A stretch of DNA of 64,000 nucleotides. Source: Nocardioides halotolerans DSM 19273. Lineage in GTDB: Bacteria > Actinomycetota > Actinomycetes > Propionibacteriales > Nocardioidaceae. The position numbers and the translations under genes were made by a program. Numbering within the stretch: position 1 is the stretch's first letter; each line of letters begins with the position of its first letter. This document shows positions 6,978 to 15,221 of this stretch, in pieces. The notes under the pieces are model-generated. The model saw only the letters and a program-made list of their open reading frames with translations. It was not told the DNA's origin and made no database searches. The stretch covers positions 1 through 64,000 of the forward strand of contig NZ_AUGT01000009.1 in the NCBI RefSeq assembly GCF_000422805.1. The letters run 5' to 3'.

Positions 6978-8912
6978 ATGACCGCCACGACCGATGCCCG
7001 GGCCGCGATCGACGCGCTCCAGGGGCACGAGGCGTGGGCGATCATCCGGAGGTCGACGCGGGCGGGTGACCGCGACACCGTGGGGCTGGTCGGCGGGAGG
7101 CGCCGCGTGGTCGAGTCGCTGCTCGACGTACCCCTGGAGACCGGCAGCCCCGCCGAGGGACACATCGCCGACCGGCTGCTCGCGGTGCCGTTCCGGCAGG
7201 TCCGCGAGCGCGGGTTCGAGGCGCACGACGACGGCACGCCGCTGGTGGTGGTCGACGTCGAGACGGAGCTGGAGTTCTCGGTCGAGGAGGTCGTCGCCGC
7301 GATCGACGACACCGGGGTGGAGTTCGCCGACCGCGGCGGGTTCGACACGGACGACGAGGAGTACGCCAAGCTCGTCCACGCGATCATCGAGGACGAGATC
7401 GGGCAGGGCGAGGGCGCCAACCTCGTCATCGGGCGCCACTACCGCGCGACCGTCGCCGACTGGGGTGCCGACAAGGCACTGACCGTCCTCAGGCGGCTGC
7501 TCGAGCGCGAGCGCGGCGCCTACTGGACCTTCCTGTTCTTCACCGGCGACCGCTACCTCGTCGGGGCCAGCCCCGAGCGGCACGTGTCGATCCACAACGG
7601 CGACGTGCGGATGAACCCCATCAGCGGCACCTTCCGGCTCCCCAAGGCCGGCGAGGAGGTCGGCGACCTCGGCGGCCGGCTGCTGGAGTTCCTCCACGAC
7701 GAGAAGGAGATCTACGAGCTCTTCATGGTCGTCGACGAGGAGCTCAAGATGATGTGCGACATCTGCCACGAGGGTGGTCAGGTGCTCGGCCCGTTCCTCA
7801 AGCCGATGAGCCGGCTGATCCACACCGAGTACCTCCTCGCCGGCCGCACCGACCGCGACCCGCGCGAGGTGCTCCGCGACACGATGTACGCCGCCACGGT
7901 CACCGGGTCGCCGGTCGAGAACGCCTGCCGGCTGATCAAGCAGTACGAGACGGAGGGCCGCGGCTACTACGGCGCCGCGCTGGCCGTGCTCGGCCGGGAC
8001 GCGCAGGGCGGCCCGGTCGTCGACAGCCCGATCGTGATCCGGACGGCGGACGTCGACCTCGAGGGGCGGCTGACCGTGACGGCCGGGGCCACGCTCGTGC
8101 GCGACTCCGACGCCGCCCACGAGGTCGCCGAGACGCACGCGAAGGCAGGCGGCATCCTCAGCGCGTTCGGGCTGGTGCCGCCCGCGCCGCCGACGACGGC
8201 CAACGTGACCGAGCTGGTCAACGACGAGGACGTCCTGCTCACCCTCAACCAGCGCAACCGGCGGCTGTCGTCGTTCTGGCTGACCGACCAGGCGGGCGCG
8301 ACCCCCGACCCACGCCTGCGCGGCAAGAGCGTCGTCGTGCTCGACGGCGAGGACGCCTTCGTCAACATGCTGCGGCACGTGCTCGGCGTGCTCGGCCTGA
8401 CCAGCACCGTCGTGCGCTACGACGAGTACGTCGAGGGCTGCCTCGACGGCTACGACCTCGTCATCGTCGGCCCCGGGCCGGGCGACCCGCGCGACGACAC
8501 CGACCCCAAGATGCTCACGCTGCGGGCGGCGACCGCGGCGCTGCTGGCCGCCGAGCGGCCGTTCTTCGCGGTCTGTCTGGGCCACCAGGCGCTCTGCCAC
8601 GAGCTCGGGATCCCGCTGGCCTACAAGGACATCGTGTTCCAGGGCACGCAGTCAGCGGTGGAGATCGACGGGCGCACGGAGCGTGTCGGCTTCTACAACA
8701 CCTTCGTCGGGCGCCTGGGGCCGGACACCGTGCTGCCCCCCGGCGTTCGCGTCGAGGCCGACCCCGACACGGGCGACCTGCACGCGGTCCACGGGCCGCA
8801 CTACCGCGGCATCCAGTTCCACGCGGAGTCGATCCTCACCGAGCACGGCTACGACCTCCTGCACCGGCTGATGTCCGACCTGCTCCTCGACGGGCTTCAC
8901 CCGAACGGGTGA
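6978..8912 (+). CDS. PhzE/TrpE2-type fused anthranilate or ADIC synthase
   Basis: A 644-residue fusion of a chorismate-utilising synthase (about 1-400) and a class I glutamine amidotransferase (about 445-640). The synthase half carries PhzE hallmarks: NPISGTFR, EELKMMCDICHEGG, LGPFLKPMSRLIHTEYL, TVTGSPVENACR and GRGYYG. The amidotransferase has nucleophile Cys533 in AVCLGHQ and His615/Glu617 near the end. PhzE makes 2-amino-2-deoxyisochorismate, whereas relatives in Streptomyces called TrpE2 are annotated as anthranilate synthase. No phz or anthranilate-pathway genes are nearby, so the product cannot be decided from context. It begins at a leaderless-type ATG, is not overlapped by neighbours and appears monocistronic. 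Confidence 0.85.
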   Translation: MTATTDARAAIDALQGHEAWAIIRRSTRAGDRDTVGLVGGRRRVVESLLDVPLETGSPAEGHIADRLLAVPFRQVRERGFEAHDDGTPLVVVDVETELEFSVEEVVAAIDDTGVEFADRGGFDTDDEEYAKLVHAIIEDEIGQGEGANLVIGRHYRATVADWGADKALTVLRRLLERERGAYWTFLFFTGDRYLVGASPERHVSIHNGDVRMNPISGTFRLPKAGEEVGDLGGRLLEFLHDEKEIYELFMVVDEELKMMCDICHEGGQVLGPFLKPMSRLIHTEYLLAGRTDRDPREVLRDTMYAATVTGSPVENACRLIKQYETEGRGYYGAALAVLGRDAQGGPVVDSPIVIRTADVDLEGRLTVTAGATLVRDSDAAHEVAETHAKAGGILSAFGLVPPAPPTTANVTELVNDEDVLLTLNQRNRRLSSFWLTDQAGATPDPRLRGKSVVVLDGEDAFVNMLRHVLGVLGLTSTVVRYDEYVEGCLDGYDLVIVGPGPGDPRDDTDPKMLTLRAATAALLAAERPFFAVCLGHQALCHELGIPLAYKDIVFQGTQSAVEIDGRTERVGFYNTFVGRLGPDTVLPPGVRVEADPDTGDLHAVHGPHYRGIQFHAESILTEHGYDLLHRLMSDLLLDGLHPNG

Positions 8913-8996
8913 GGCCCGCCAGCCCGGCCTGACGCTTTTCGAGACGGTCCGCCGGTTTTGGCTGCGCAACCCCGTGAAGTTTGGTCGAATGGGTCC

Positions 8997-9034
8997 GGGC
9001 CCGATGGCGACTGCCCCCCAGCGCCATCGGGCCC
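8997..9034. terminator. 13-bp perfect inverted repeat
   Basis: GGGCCCGATGGCG (8997-9009) and its exact complement (9022-9034) enclose a 12-nt loop. It lies 84 nt past the PhzE-like stop and 2 nt past the stop of a possible minus-strand mini-ORF (9156-9037). No T-tract follows, so it may be a bidirectional terminator or an RNA-stabilising hairpin. Confidence 0.6.
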
Positions 9035-9036
9035 GC

Positions 9037-9156
9037 TCATGCCGTCTCGACCTCGTAGAGCACCTCGCCGGCCTCGTGGATGGTGGATCCACACGACGCC
9101 GGGTCGCGAGGACCGAGGGGGAGGCGGGCGACAGCAGTGCCCGATACTCCCTCCAT
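9037..9156 (-). CDS. Possible 39-residue minus-strand ORF, uncertain
   Basis: The reading frame starts at an ATG that shares a CATG with the nagA start codon and ends 2 nt before a perfect 13-bp hairpin. The C-terminal part (STIHEAGEVLYEVETA) has acidic, protein-like composition, unlike the Arg/Pro-rich shadow frames common in this DNA. There is no recognisable ribosome-binding site or -10 box. I do not recognise it; it may be spurious or the remnant of a larger gene. Confidence 0.2.
   Translation of the reverse strand: MEGVSGTAVARLPLGPRDPASCGSTIHEAGEVLYEVETA
9143..9154 (+). promoter_or_regulatory. Leaderless -10 box GATACT for nagA
   Basis: GATACT (9143-9148) ends 6 nt before ATG 9155. The palindrome GTGGATCCAC at 9083-9092, about 60 bp upstream, could be a regulator site. 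Confidence 0.45.
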
Positions 9157-10303
9157 GACGCAGTCGAGCCCACTGCCCCTCGGGGCTCGGGTGCTCACGG
9201 CCGGCGCCCTGGCGCTGCCCACCGGCATCGTGGTCGACGGGTGGGTCGTCATCGACGGCGAGCGGGTGCTCGCTGCCGGTGGCGGCACCCCGCCCGAGCG
9301 CCCCTCGTGGTCGGTGCCCGGCCTCGTGGTCCCCGGCTTCGTCGACGTGCACGTGCACGGCGGAGGCGGGGCATCGTTCGACGGCGGCGTGCGCAGCGAC
9401 GTCGAGCGCGTCGTGCGCACCCACCTCGAGCACGGCACCACCACGATGGTGGCAAGCCTCGTCACCGCCTCGGTCGACGCGCTCGCCGCGTCGTGCGCCG
9501 GTCTCGCGGCGCTGGCCGAGGAGGGGGTCGTCGCGGGGATCCACCTCGAGGGGCCGTGGCTGAGCCCGCGCCGGGCCGGGGCGCACGAGCCGTCCCTGCT
9601 GCTGCCGCCGACCCTCGAGGCGGTCGACCGGCTGGTCGAGGCGTCGCGCGGCCACCTGCGGATGGTTACCCTGGCGCCCGAGCTGCCGGGCGCGCTGGTC
9701 GCGATCCCCGAGCTCGTGGCGGCGGGGGTCGTGGTCGCGATCGGCCACACCGACGCGACCTACGACGAGACGCGCGCCGCCCTCCACGCGGGCGCCACGG
9801 CGGGCACGCACCTGTTCAACGCCATGCCGCCCCTGCACCACCGCGAGCCCGGGCCGGTGACCGCGCTCCTCGAGTCGTCGGCGTACGTCGAGCTGGTCGC
9901 CGACGGCGTCCACGTGCACCCCTCGGTGCTCGCGCTCGCGTGGCGCGACGGCCGGACCGCGCTGGTCACCGACGCGATGGCCGCGGCCGGGGCGGCCGAC
10001 GGCGACTACCGGCTCGGCTCGCTCACCGTCGAGGTGCGCGACGGCGTGGCCCGGCTGCCCACGACGGGTGCGATCGCGGCGTCGACCGCGACGCTGGCCT
10101 CGTCGCTGACCTACGCCGTGTCGGTGGCCGGCATCCCCCTGCCCGACGCGCTCGCGGCGATCACGTCCACCCCGGCCGCGATGCTCGGGCTCACCGACGT
10201 CGGGGTGATCGCGCCCGGCGCGTACGCCGACCTCGTCGAGCTGTCCGACGACCTCGAGGTCGACCGCGTGATGCGCCGCGGCGCCTGGGTGCCCCTATCG
10301 TGA
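9155..10303 (+). CDS. nagA: N-acetylglucosamine-6-phosphate deacetylase
   Basis: A 382-residue amidohydrolase that removes the acetyl group from N-acetylglucosamine 6-phosphate in amino-sugar and cell-wall recycling. The metal motif HVH is His66/His68 in VPGFVDVHVHGGGG. IHLEGPWLSP, the IGHTDAT histidine and HLFNAMPPLHH follow in the usual order. The catalytic Asp273 sits in LVTDAMAAAG. The length fits the family. nagB and a PTS are absent here. The pabA promoter box overlaps the nagA stop codon, with pabA starting 4 nt later, so the two may be co-transcribed or pabA may be independently driven. Confidence 0.9.
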   Translation: MTQSSPLPLGARVLTAGALALPTGIVVDGWVVIDGERVLAAGGGTPPERPSWSVPGLVVPGFVDVHVHGGGGASFDGGVRSDVERVVRTHLEHGTTTMVASLVTASVDALAASCAGLAALAEEGVVAGIHLEGPWLSPRRAGAHEPSLLLPPTLEAVDRLVEASRGHLRMVTLAPELPGALVAIPELVAAGVVVAIGHTDATYDETRAALHAGATAGTHLFNAMPPLHHREPGPVTALLESSAYVELVADGVHVHPSVLALAWRDGRTALVTDAMAAAGAADGDYRLGSLTVEVRDGVARLPTTGAIAASTATLASSLTYAVSVAGIPLPDALAAITSTPAAMLGLTDVGVIAPGAYADLVELSDDLEVDRVMRRGAWVPLS

Positions 10304-10307
10304 CGAC
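10296..10307 (+). promoter_or_regulatory. Leaderless -10 box TATCGT for pabA, inside the nagA end
   Basis: TATCGT (10296-10301) overlaps the nagA stop and ends 6 nt before GTG 10308. It would give pabA its own leaderless transcript. Confidence 0.45.
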
Positions 10308-10883
10308 GTGAGTCCCCCGGACGTCGTGGTGGTGGACCACCACGACTCCTACACGTGGAACCTCGTCCACCTCGTCGCGTCGGTCACCGGCGTGCTGCCG
10401 ACCGTCGTCCAGCACGACGAGGTGACGCCGGAGGAGGTGCTCCGGCACTCGCACGTGGTGCTGTCGCCCGGGCCGGGCACGCCCGCGGTGGCCGCCGACT
10501 TCGCGGTCGGCCGCGAGGTGCTGCTCGACGGCCGCCGGCCGGTGCTCGGCGTCTGCCTCGGCATGCAGGGGCTGGTGACGGCGTACGGCGGCACGGTCGA
10601 CCGGATCGCGCCCGCGCACGGCGTCGTCGAGCGGATCCGGCACGACGGTGAGGGGGTCTTCGGCGGGCTGCCGCAGCTGTTCGCGGCGGTGCGCTACCAC
10701 TCGCTCGCCGCGCTGTCGCTGCCCGACGAGCTCGTGGTGTCGGCGTCCGACGCCGGCGGCGACGTGGTGATGGGCGTGCGGCACGTGGCGCTGCCGCAGG
10801 AGGGCGTGCAGTTCCACCCCGAGTCGATCCTGTCCGAGCACGGCGCCGAGCTGGTGGCGAACTTCCTGGCCGGGCCGTCGTGA
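10308..10883 (+). CDS. pabA: Aminodeoxychorismate synthase, glutamine amidotransferase subunit
   Basis: A 191-residue class I amidotransferase with nucleophile Cys83 in GVCLGMQG and the His170/Glu172 pair in QFHPES. It releases ammonia from glutamine for PabB to make 4-amino-4-deoxychorismate, the p-aminobenzoate precursor of folate. Its placement directly before pabB argues for PabA rather than TrpG, although in many bacteria one subunit serves both. The GTG start follows the nagA stop by 4 nt. The stop codon lies in copy 1 of a 14-bp tandem repeat leading to pabB. Confidence 0.85.
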   Translation: MSPPDVVVVDHHDSYTWNLVHLVASVTGVLPTVVQHDEVTPEEVLRHSHVVLSPGPGTPAVAADFAVGREVLLDGRRPVLGVCLGMQGLVTAYGGTVDRIAPAHGVVERIRHDGEGVFGGLPQLFAAVRYHSLAALSLPDELVVSASDAGGDVVMGVRHVALPQEGVQFHPESILSEHGAELVANFLAGPS

Positions 10884-10927
10884 GCGGGCCGTCGTGAGCG
10901 GGCCGTCGTGAGCGGGCCGTCGTGAGC
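10872..10927 (+). repeat. Four 14-bp tandem copies spanning the pabA stop and pabB start
   Basis: GGGCCGTCGTGAGC is repeated perfectly at 10872-10885, 10886-10899, 10900-10913 and 10914-10927. Every copy contains GTGA, a stop/start overlap. The pabA TGA is in copy 1 and the pabB GTG (10922) in copy 4. Between them, GTG at 10880, 10894 and 10908 each open a five-codon ORF (M-S-G-P-S) that ends in a TGA overlapping the next GTG. Confidence 0.95.
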
Positions 10928-12232
10928 GAGGGCAACGCGGTCCGCGCCTTCCGCGAGGCGGCCGCCGCGCACCAGCGCTGCTTCTGGCTCGACGGCGGCG
11001 GCGCCCGGGAGTGGTCGGGCCACCGCTCGCTGATCGGCATCCTCGAGCCCGACGACGTCTCGCTGACCTACTCCGCCGCCCGGCGCGAGGTCACCCGACA
11101 CGTCGACGGGGAGTCGGAGGTGGTCGGGTCCGACGTGTTCGCGGTGCTGGAGGACGAGCTGGCCGCCGGCTCGCACCGCGACCAGTGGTTCGGCTACCTC
11201 GGCTACGCGTGCCGGCCGGACCTGCCGGCGCTCGTCGACGGCGGCGGCGTACCGGACGCCGTGTGGATGCGGCCGAGCCACGTCCGCCTCTTCGAGCACG
11301 CACTGCCCGCACGGAACTCCCGCTTCCCGGCTGGAGCTCCACACGGTCAGGGCCAGTTTCACCGGGTACCCGGTGAAACCGCCCCCGCCGGATACGCCGA
11401 GGCGTTCGCCCAGGTCCAGGAGGCACTGCACGCCGGCAACAGCTACGAGGTCAACCTGACCTACCGGCGCGAGACCGTCAGCGACCTCGACCCCGTGGCT
11501 GCCTACCTCCGCCTGCGCATGCTCAACCCCGCGCCGTACGCCGGTTTCCTCCAGCACGACGTCGGGCCGGTCGGCGGGGGCGCACGCGGGTGGCTGCTCA
11601 GCTCGTCGCCGGAGCGGTACGCGCTCGTCACCAGGGACGAGGACGGCGACCGCACGATCGAGACGAAGCCGATCAAGGGCACCACGCCCCGCGGGGCGAC
11701 GCCCGAGGAGGACGAGGAGCTGCGGCGCGCGCTCGCGACCGAGCCGCGCTTCCGTGCGGAGAACCTGATGATCACCGACCTGCTCCGCAACGACCTCGCG
11801 ATGGTCTGCGAGGTCGGCAGCGTCGAGGTGCCGGCGCTGCTCAAGGTCGAGTCCTACCCGACCGTGCACCAGCTCGTCTCGACGGTCCGCGGCCGGCTGC
11901 GCGACGACGTCACGACGGTCGGCGCGCTGCGGGCGCTGTTCCCGGCCGGGTCGATGACCGGCGCGCCCAAGCTGCGCACGATGGAGGTCATCGCCGAGGT
12001 CGAGGAGACCGCGCGTGGCGCGTACGCCGGCGCCTTCGGCTGGCTCGCCGCCGACGGCCGCGCCGACCTCGGCGTGGTCATCCGGACCCTCACGACCATC
12101 GGCGACGGGACCTACCGGCTCGGCACCGGCGGCGGGATCACGGTGCACTCCGACATCGAGAGCGAGTACGCCGAGTCGCTGGTCAAGGCCGAGCGGCTGC
12201 TCACCGCACTGTCGACGCTCGGGTCGCCGTAA
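10922..12232 (+). CDS. pabB: Aminodeoxychorismate synthase component I
   Basis: A 436-residue chorismate-binding protein that aminates chorismate at C4 using PabA-derived ammonia. Diagnostic motifs appear in order: GNSYEVNLTYR, SSSPERY, the ETKPIKGT loop, NLMITDLLRND, and FPAGSMTGAPK with the catalytic region. Lys in PIKGT is the residue typical of PabB; TrpE-type enzymes differ there. About 29 residues between FEHA and GYAEAF (roughly 134-160) look inserted and are encoded by DNA with two palindromes, one of 24 bp. The GTG start is in the last copy of the 14-bp repeat, implying translational coupling to pabA. Confidence 0.85.
   Translation: MSEGNAVRAFREAAAAHQRCFWLDGGGAREWSGHRSLIGILEPDDVSLTYSAARREVTRHVDGESEVVGSDVFAVLEDELAAGSHRDQWFGYLGYACRPDLPALVDGGGVPDAVWMRPSHVRLFEHALPARNSRFPAGAPHGQGQFHRVPGETAPAGYAEAFAQVQEALHAGNSYEVNLTYRRETVSDLDPVAAYLRLRMLNPAPYAGFLQHDVGPVGGGARGWLLSSSPERYALVTRDEDGDRTIETKPIKGTTPRGATPEEDEELRRALATEPRFRAENLMITDLLRNDLAMVCEVGSVEVPALLKVESYPTVHQLVSTVRGRLRDDVTTVGALRALFPAGSMTGAPKLRTMEVIAEVEETARGAYAGAFGWLAADGRADLGVVIRTLTTIGDGTYRLGTGGGITVHSDIESEYAESLVKAERLLTALSTLGSP
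11332..11379. repeat. Two palindromes inside pabB, one of 24 bp
   Basis: TGGAGCTCCA (11332-11341) and the perfect 24-bp palindrome with half-site GTTTCACCGGGT (11356-11379) lie 14 bp apart in the coding sequence. They encode part of a poorly conserved linker, and the frame is preserved. Perfect palindromes of this length are not expected by chance in coding DNA. Confidence 0.9.
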
Positions 12233-12245
12233 TACCGTTGCTGGC
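12233..12245 (+). promoter_or_regulatory. Leaderless -10 box TACCGT for zwf
   Basis: TACCGT (12233-12238) begins immediately after the pabB TAA and ends 7 nt before GTG 12246. Confidence 0.5.
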
Positions 12246-13709
12246 GTGGCAGTCAATGCGGACGGCGTCCGCGCGCCCTACGTCATCGTGCTCTTCGGCG
12301 CGACCGGCGACCTGTCGCGTCGCAAGCTGCTCCCCGGGCTGCTGCGCCTCACCCAGGCCGGCCTGCTGCCCGAGGCACGCATCGTCGGCACCTCGCTCGA
12401 GGAGATGGACACCGAGGAGTTCGTCCGCCGCGCCCACGACGCGTGCCAGGAGTTCGGCCGCTGCGACATGTCCTCCGAGGCGTGGCAGCGGTTCGCCTCC
12501 GTCCTCAGCTACGTCTCCCAGAGCAAGGGGCCCGAGGAGCTCGCCGAGGCCGTGCACAAGGCCGAGGCCGACCTGGGCGCCGACGGCGACGTCCGCTTCC
12601 TGCACTACCTGTCGGTGCCGCCCAAGGCCGCGCTCAGCGTGATCCACCAGCTCGACGAGGCGGGTCTCGTCGACCGCTCACGGGTGGTGATGGAGAAGCC
12701 GTTCGGAACCGACCTCGAGTCCGCGGTCGCGCTCAACCGCGAGCTGCACCAGGTCTTCGACGAGGAGCAGATCTTCCGGATCGACCACTTCCTGGGCAAG
12801 GAGGCGGCGCAGAACATCCTCGCCTTCCGGTTCGCCAACGGTCTCTTCGAGCCGATCTGGAACCGCAACTTCATCCAGCACGTGCAGATCGACGTGCCGG
12901 AGACGCTCGGGCTGGAGGGCCGTACGTCGTTCTACGAGACCACCGGCGCCTACCGCGACATGGTCGTCACCCACCTGATGCAGGTGCTCGCGTTCATGGC
13001 GATGGAGCCGCCGACGTCGCTGGCGCCCGGTCCGATCAGCGACGAGAAGCTCAAGGTCTTCCGCTCGATGAAGCCGATCGAGCCGCACGACGTGGTCCGT
13101 GGCCAGTACAGCGGCTACCGCGGCAAGGAGGAGGTCGCGGAGTACTCCGACACCGAGACCTTCATCGCGCTGCGCATCGAGATCGACAACTGGCGGTGGG
13201 CGGGCGTGCCGTTCTTCCTGCGCACCGGCAAGAAGCTCGCCGAGGGCGCGCGGATCATCTCGATCGCGTTCAAGGAGCCGCCGCTCTCGATGTTCCCGGC
13301 CGGGTCGAACGCCGGCATGCAGGGGCCCGACCACCTGACCTTCGACCTCGCCGACCAGTCCCGGATGTCGCTGTCGTTCTACGGCAAGAGGCCAGGCCCC
13401 GGGATGCAGCTCGAGAAGCTCTCCATGCAGTTCGCCACCCACGAGACGGCCTCGGCGACCGGCGTCCTCGAGGCCTACGAGCGGCTCATCCTCGACGCGA
13501 TGCGCGGCGACCACACGCTGTTCACCACCGCCGACGGCATCGAGACGCTGTGGGAGAAGTCGATCCCGCTGCTCCAGAGCCCGCCGCCGGTGCGCGCCTA
13601 CGCGCCCGGGTCGTGGGGACCCAACGCCATCCACCAGCTCGTCGCACCCCACGCCTGGCGGCTGCCGTTCGAGCGGTCGTGGCGCGACCCCAACTCCGTC
13701 GGTCAGTAG
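12246..13709 (+). CDS. zwf: Glucose-6-phosphate 1-dehydrogenase
   Basis: A 487-residue enzyme that oxidises glucose 6-phosphate to 6-phosphogluconolactone, producing NADPH. The N-terminal Rossmann motif is FGATGDLSRRK. The substrate-binding signature RIDHFLGKEAAQN spans about 178-190, with Phe replacing the usual Tyr. The C-terminal domain is full length. The GTG at 12246 is chosen because the conserved Rossmann strand begins about 14 residues later. In many actinobacteria the main zwf lies with tkt, tal and opcA; none is here, so this could be a second copy. A hairpin follows the stop. Confidence 0.9.
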   Translation: MAVNADGVRAPYVIVLFGATGDLSRRKLLPGLLRLTQAGLLPEARIVGTSLEEMDTEEFVRRAHDACQEFGRCDMSSEAWQRFASVLSYVSQSKGPEELAEAVHKAEADLGADGDVRFLHYLSVPPKAALSVIHQLDEAGLVDRSRVVMEKPFGTDLESAVALNRELHQVFDEEQIFRIDHFLGKEAAQNILAFRFANGLFEPIWNRNFIQHVQIDVPETLGLEGRTSFYETTGAYRDMVVTHLMQVLAFMAMEPPTSLAPGPISDEKLKVFRSMKPIEPHDVVRGQYSGYRGKEEVAEYSDTETFIALRIEIDNWRWAGVPFFLRTGKKLAEGARIISIAFKEPPLSMFPAGSNAGMQGPDHLTFDLADQSRMSLSFYGKRPGPGMQLEKLSMQFATHETASATGVLEAYERLILDAMRGDHTLFTTADGIETLWEKSIPLLQSPPPVRAYAPGSWGPNAIHQLVAPHAWRLPFERSWRDPNSVGQ

Positions 13710-13711
13710 TC

Positions 13712-13739
13712 GCTCGGGCTCTCCGGGGCGCGCCCGAGC
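13712..13739. terminator. Hairpin between convergent zwf and the histidine kinase gene
   Basis: GCTCGGGC (13712-13719) pairs with GCCCGAGC (13732-13739). It lies 2 nt after the zwf stop and about 50 nt beyond the end of the convergent kinase gene, so it could act for both strands. Confidence 0.5.
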
Positions 13740-13790
13740 CCTGACGGTGCGGGGTTGCCGGCTGACCGCTGGGGTGGTGGCGCGCTGCCC

Positions 13791-15221
13791 TCAGACGATC
13801 AGGGTCTCCGAGCTCCGCGCGATCGCAGGCGGCGCGGCGGGCTTCGGCGAGGAGGCGCCGGGGAGGCGGAAGGTCATGCGGGTGCCGCCCGAGGGCGAGC
13901 GGCCGGCCTCGACGTTGCCGGCGTGGCGCTCGGCGACCTGCGCGACGATCGAGAGGCCGAGGCCCGACCCGGGCAGCGAGCGCGAGTCGGTGGAGCGGTA
14001 GAAGCGCTCGAAGACGTGCGGCAGGTCGTCGTCCGCGATGCCGGGGCCCTCGTCGTCCACGACCACCGCGCCGTTGTGAAGCGCGACCTGGACGGTGCCG
14101 CCGGGCGGGCTCCACTTGGCGGCGTTGTCGAGCAGGTTGGTCAGCGCCCGCTCGAGGGCCGCGGAGTCTCCCTCGACGTACCACGGGTCCGCAGCCACTT
14201 CGAACGACAGCGACGGCGCCCGGCGCCGGACCCGCGCGACGGCGTGGTCGAGGACCTCGTGCACCTCGACGGTGGCGATGACCTGGGGTGCGGGCTCGTC
14301 GCGGGCGAGCTCGACGAGGTCGCCGACCAGCGTCGACAGCTCCTCCAGCTGCGCGCGGACGTCGGCGAGCAGCTCCGACCGCGCCTGGTCGGGCAGCGAC
14401 GCGCCCGCCTGGGTGAGCAGGTCGATGTTCGTGGTCAGCGAGGTGAGGGGCGTGCGCAGCTCGTGCCCGGCGTCGGCGACCAGGCGGCGCTGGCGGTCGC
14501 GCGAGGCGGCCAGCGAGGCGAGCATCTGGTTGAACGCCGAGGCGAGCCGCGCGACCTCGTCGTCGCCCTCGACCTGGATCGGGGCGAGTCGCTCGGTGCG
14601 CGCGATGTCCTCCGCGGCCGCGGTGAGGCGGCGCACGGGGCGCAGGCCGTTGCGCGCGACGCCCCAGCCGGCCACGCCCGCGGCGATGATGCCGGCGATG
14701 CCGAAGAGCAGGGTCACCAGGCCGAGCTTGGTGAGCAGGTGCTGCTGCGGCTCGAGCGACTGCGCCAGGACCAGCGCCTCGCCCTGGCGCTCGCTCGGGA
14801 CGGTGACCACGCGGTAGTCGACGCCGCCCGCCCGGATCGTCCGCAGGCTCTGGTCGGCGTCGCCGGACGCGACCGCGAACTCGGCCGGGCCGAGCCGGAT
14901 GACGGCCTGGCGGTCGAGGAACCGGACCCGGCCGTCGGGGTAGACGAAGCCGATCCGGACGTCCGAGGCGCCGAGCACCGCAGCCGGCACGGTGTAGTCG
15001 TCGGTGACCTGCGCGATCTGGCCGGAGGCGGCGTTGGCCCGGTCGACGAGCGTGTCGTCGAGCGAGGACTGCAGCTGGTTGCGGACGGTGATGAACGCGC
15101 CGAGCGCGACGATCGTCACCGCCAGGCCGACGGCCATGGTCGTGAGCAGGGTGACCCGGCTGGCCAGGGACCGGCGGTAGTGCCAGCGACCCTCGCCGGG
15201 GTGGGGCGGGGTCGGGATCAC
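13791..15221 (-). CDS. Sensor histidine kinase, MprB-like
   Basis: A 476-residue membrane kinase. The first TM segment is about 23-46, an extracytoplasmic sensor runs about 47-163, and TM2 is about 165-186, followed by HAMP (188-240). The HisKA domain has phospho-acceptor His253 in [11 protein letters not shown]. The HATPase domain has an N-box near the DNAAKW stretch, then DEGPGI and GSGLGLSI. It should autophosphorylate and pass phosphate to the regulator encoded upstream. The GTG start overlaps the regulator's TGA (GTGA at 15221-15218), so the pair is translationally coupled. The MprB-like name is by architecture only. Confidence 0.9.
   Translation of the reverse strand: MIPTPPHPGEGRWHYRRSLASRVTLLTTMAVGLAVTIVALGAFITVRNQLQSSLDDTLVDRANAASGQIAQVTDDYTVPAAVLGASDVRIGFVYPDGRVRFLDRQAVIRLGPAEFAVASGDADQSLRTIRAGGVDYRVVTVPSERQGEALVLAQSLEPQQHLLTKLGLVTLLFGIAGIIAAGVAGWGVARNGLRPVRRLTAAAEDIARTERLAPIQVEGDDEVARLASAFNQMLASLAASRDRQRRLVADAGHELRTPLTSLTTNIDLLTQAGASLPDQARSELLADVRAQLEELSTLVGDLVELARDEPAPQVIATVEVHEVLDHAVARVRRRAPSLSFEVAADPWYVEGDSAALERALTNLLDNAAKWSPPGGTVQVALHNGAVVVDDEGPGIADDDLPHVFERFYRSTDSRSLPGSGLGLSIVAQVAERHAGNVEAGRSPSGGTRMTFRLPGASSPKPAAPPAIARSSETLIV

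Noticed and set aside
5982..8600. 872-residue minus-strand ORF over the SGNH and PhzE-like genes
   Set aside because: It reads through two real plus-strand genes with shadow-type composition and no family motif.
6978..13709. Phenazine or full aromatic biosynthetic cluster
   Set aside because: Only PhzE-like, pabA and pabB draw on chorismate; nagA and zwf are unrelated and no phz genes follow.
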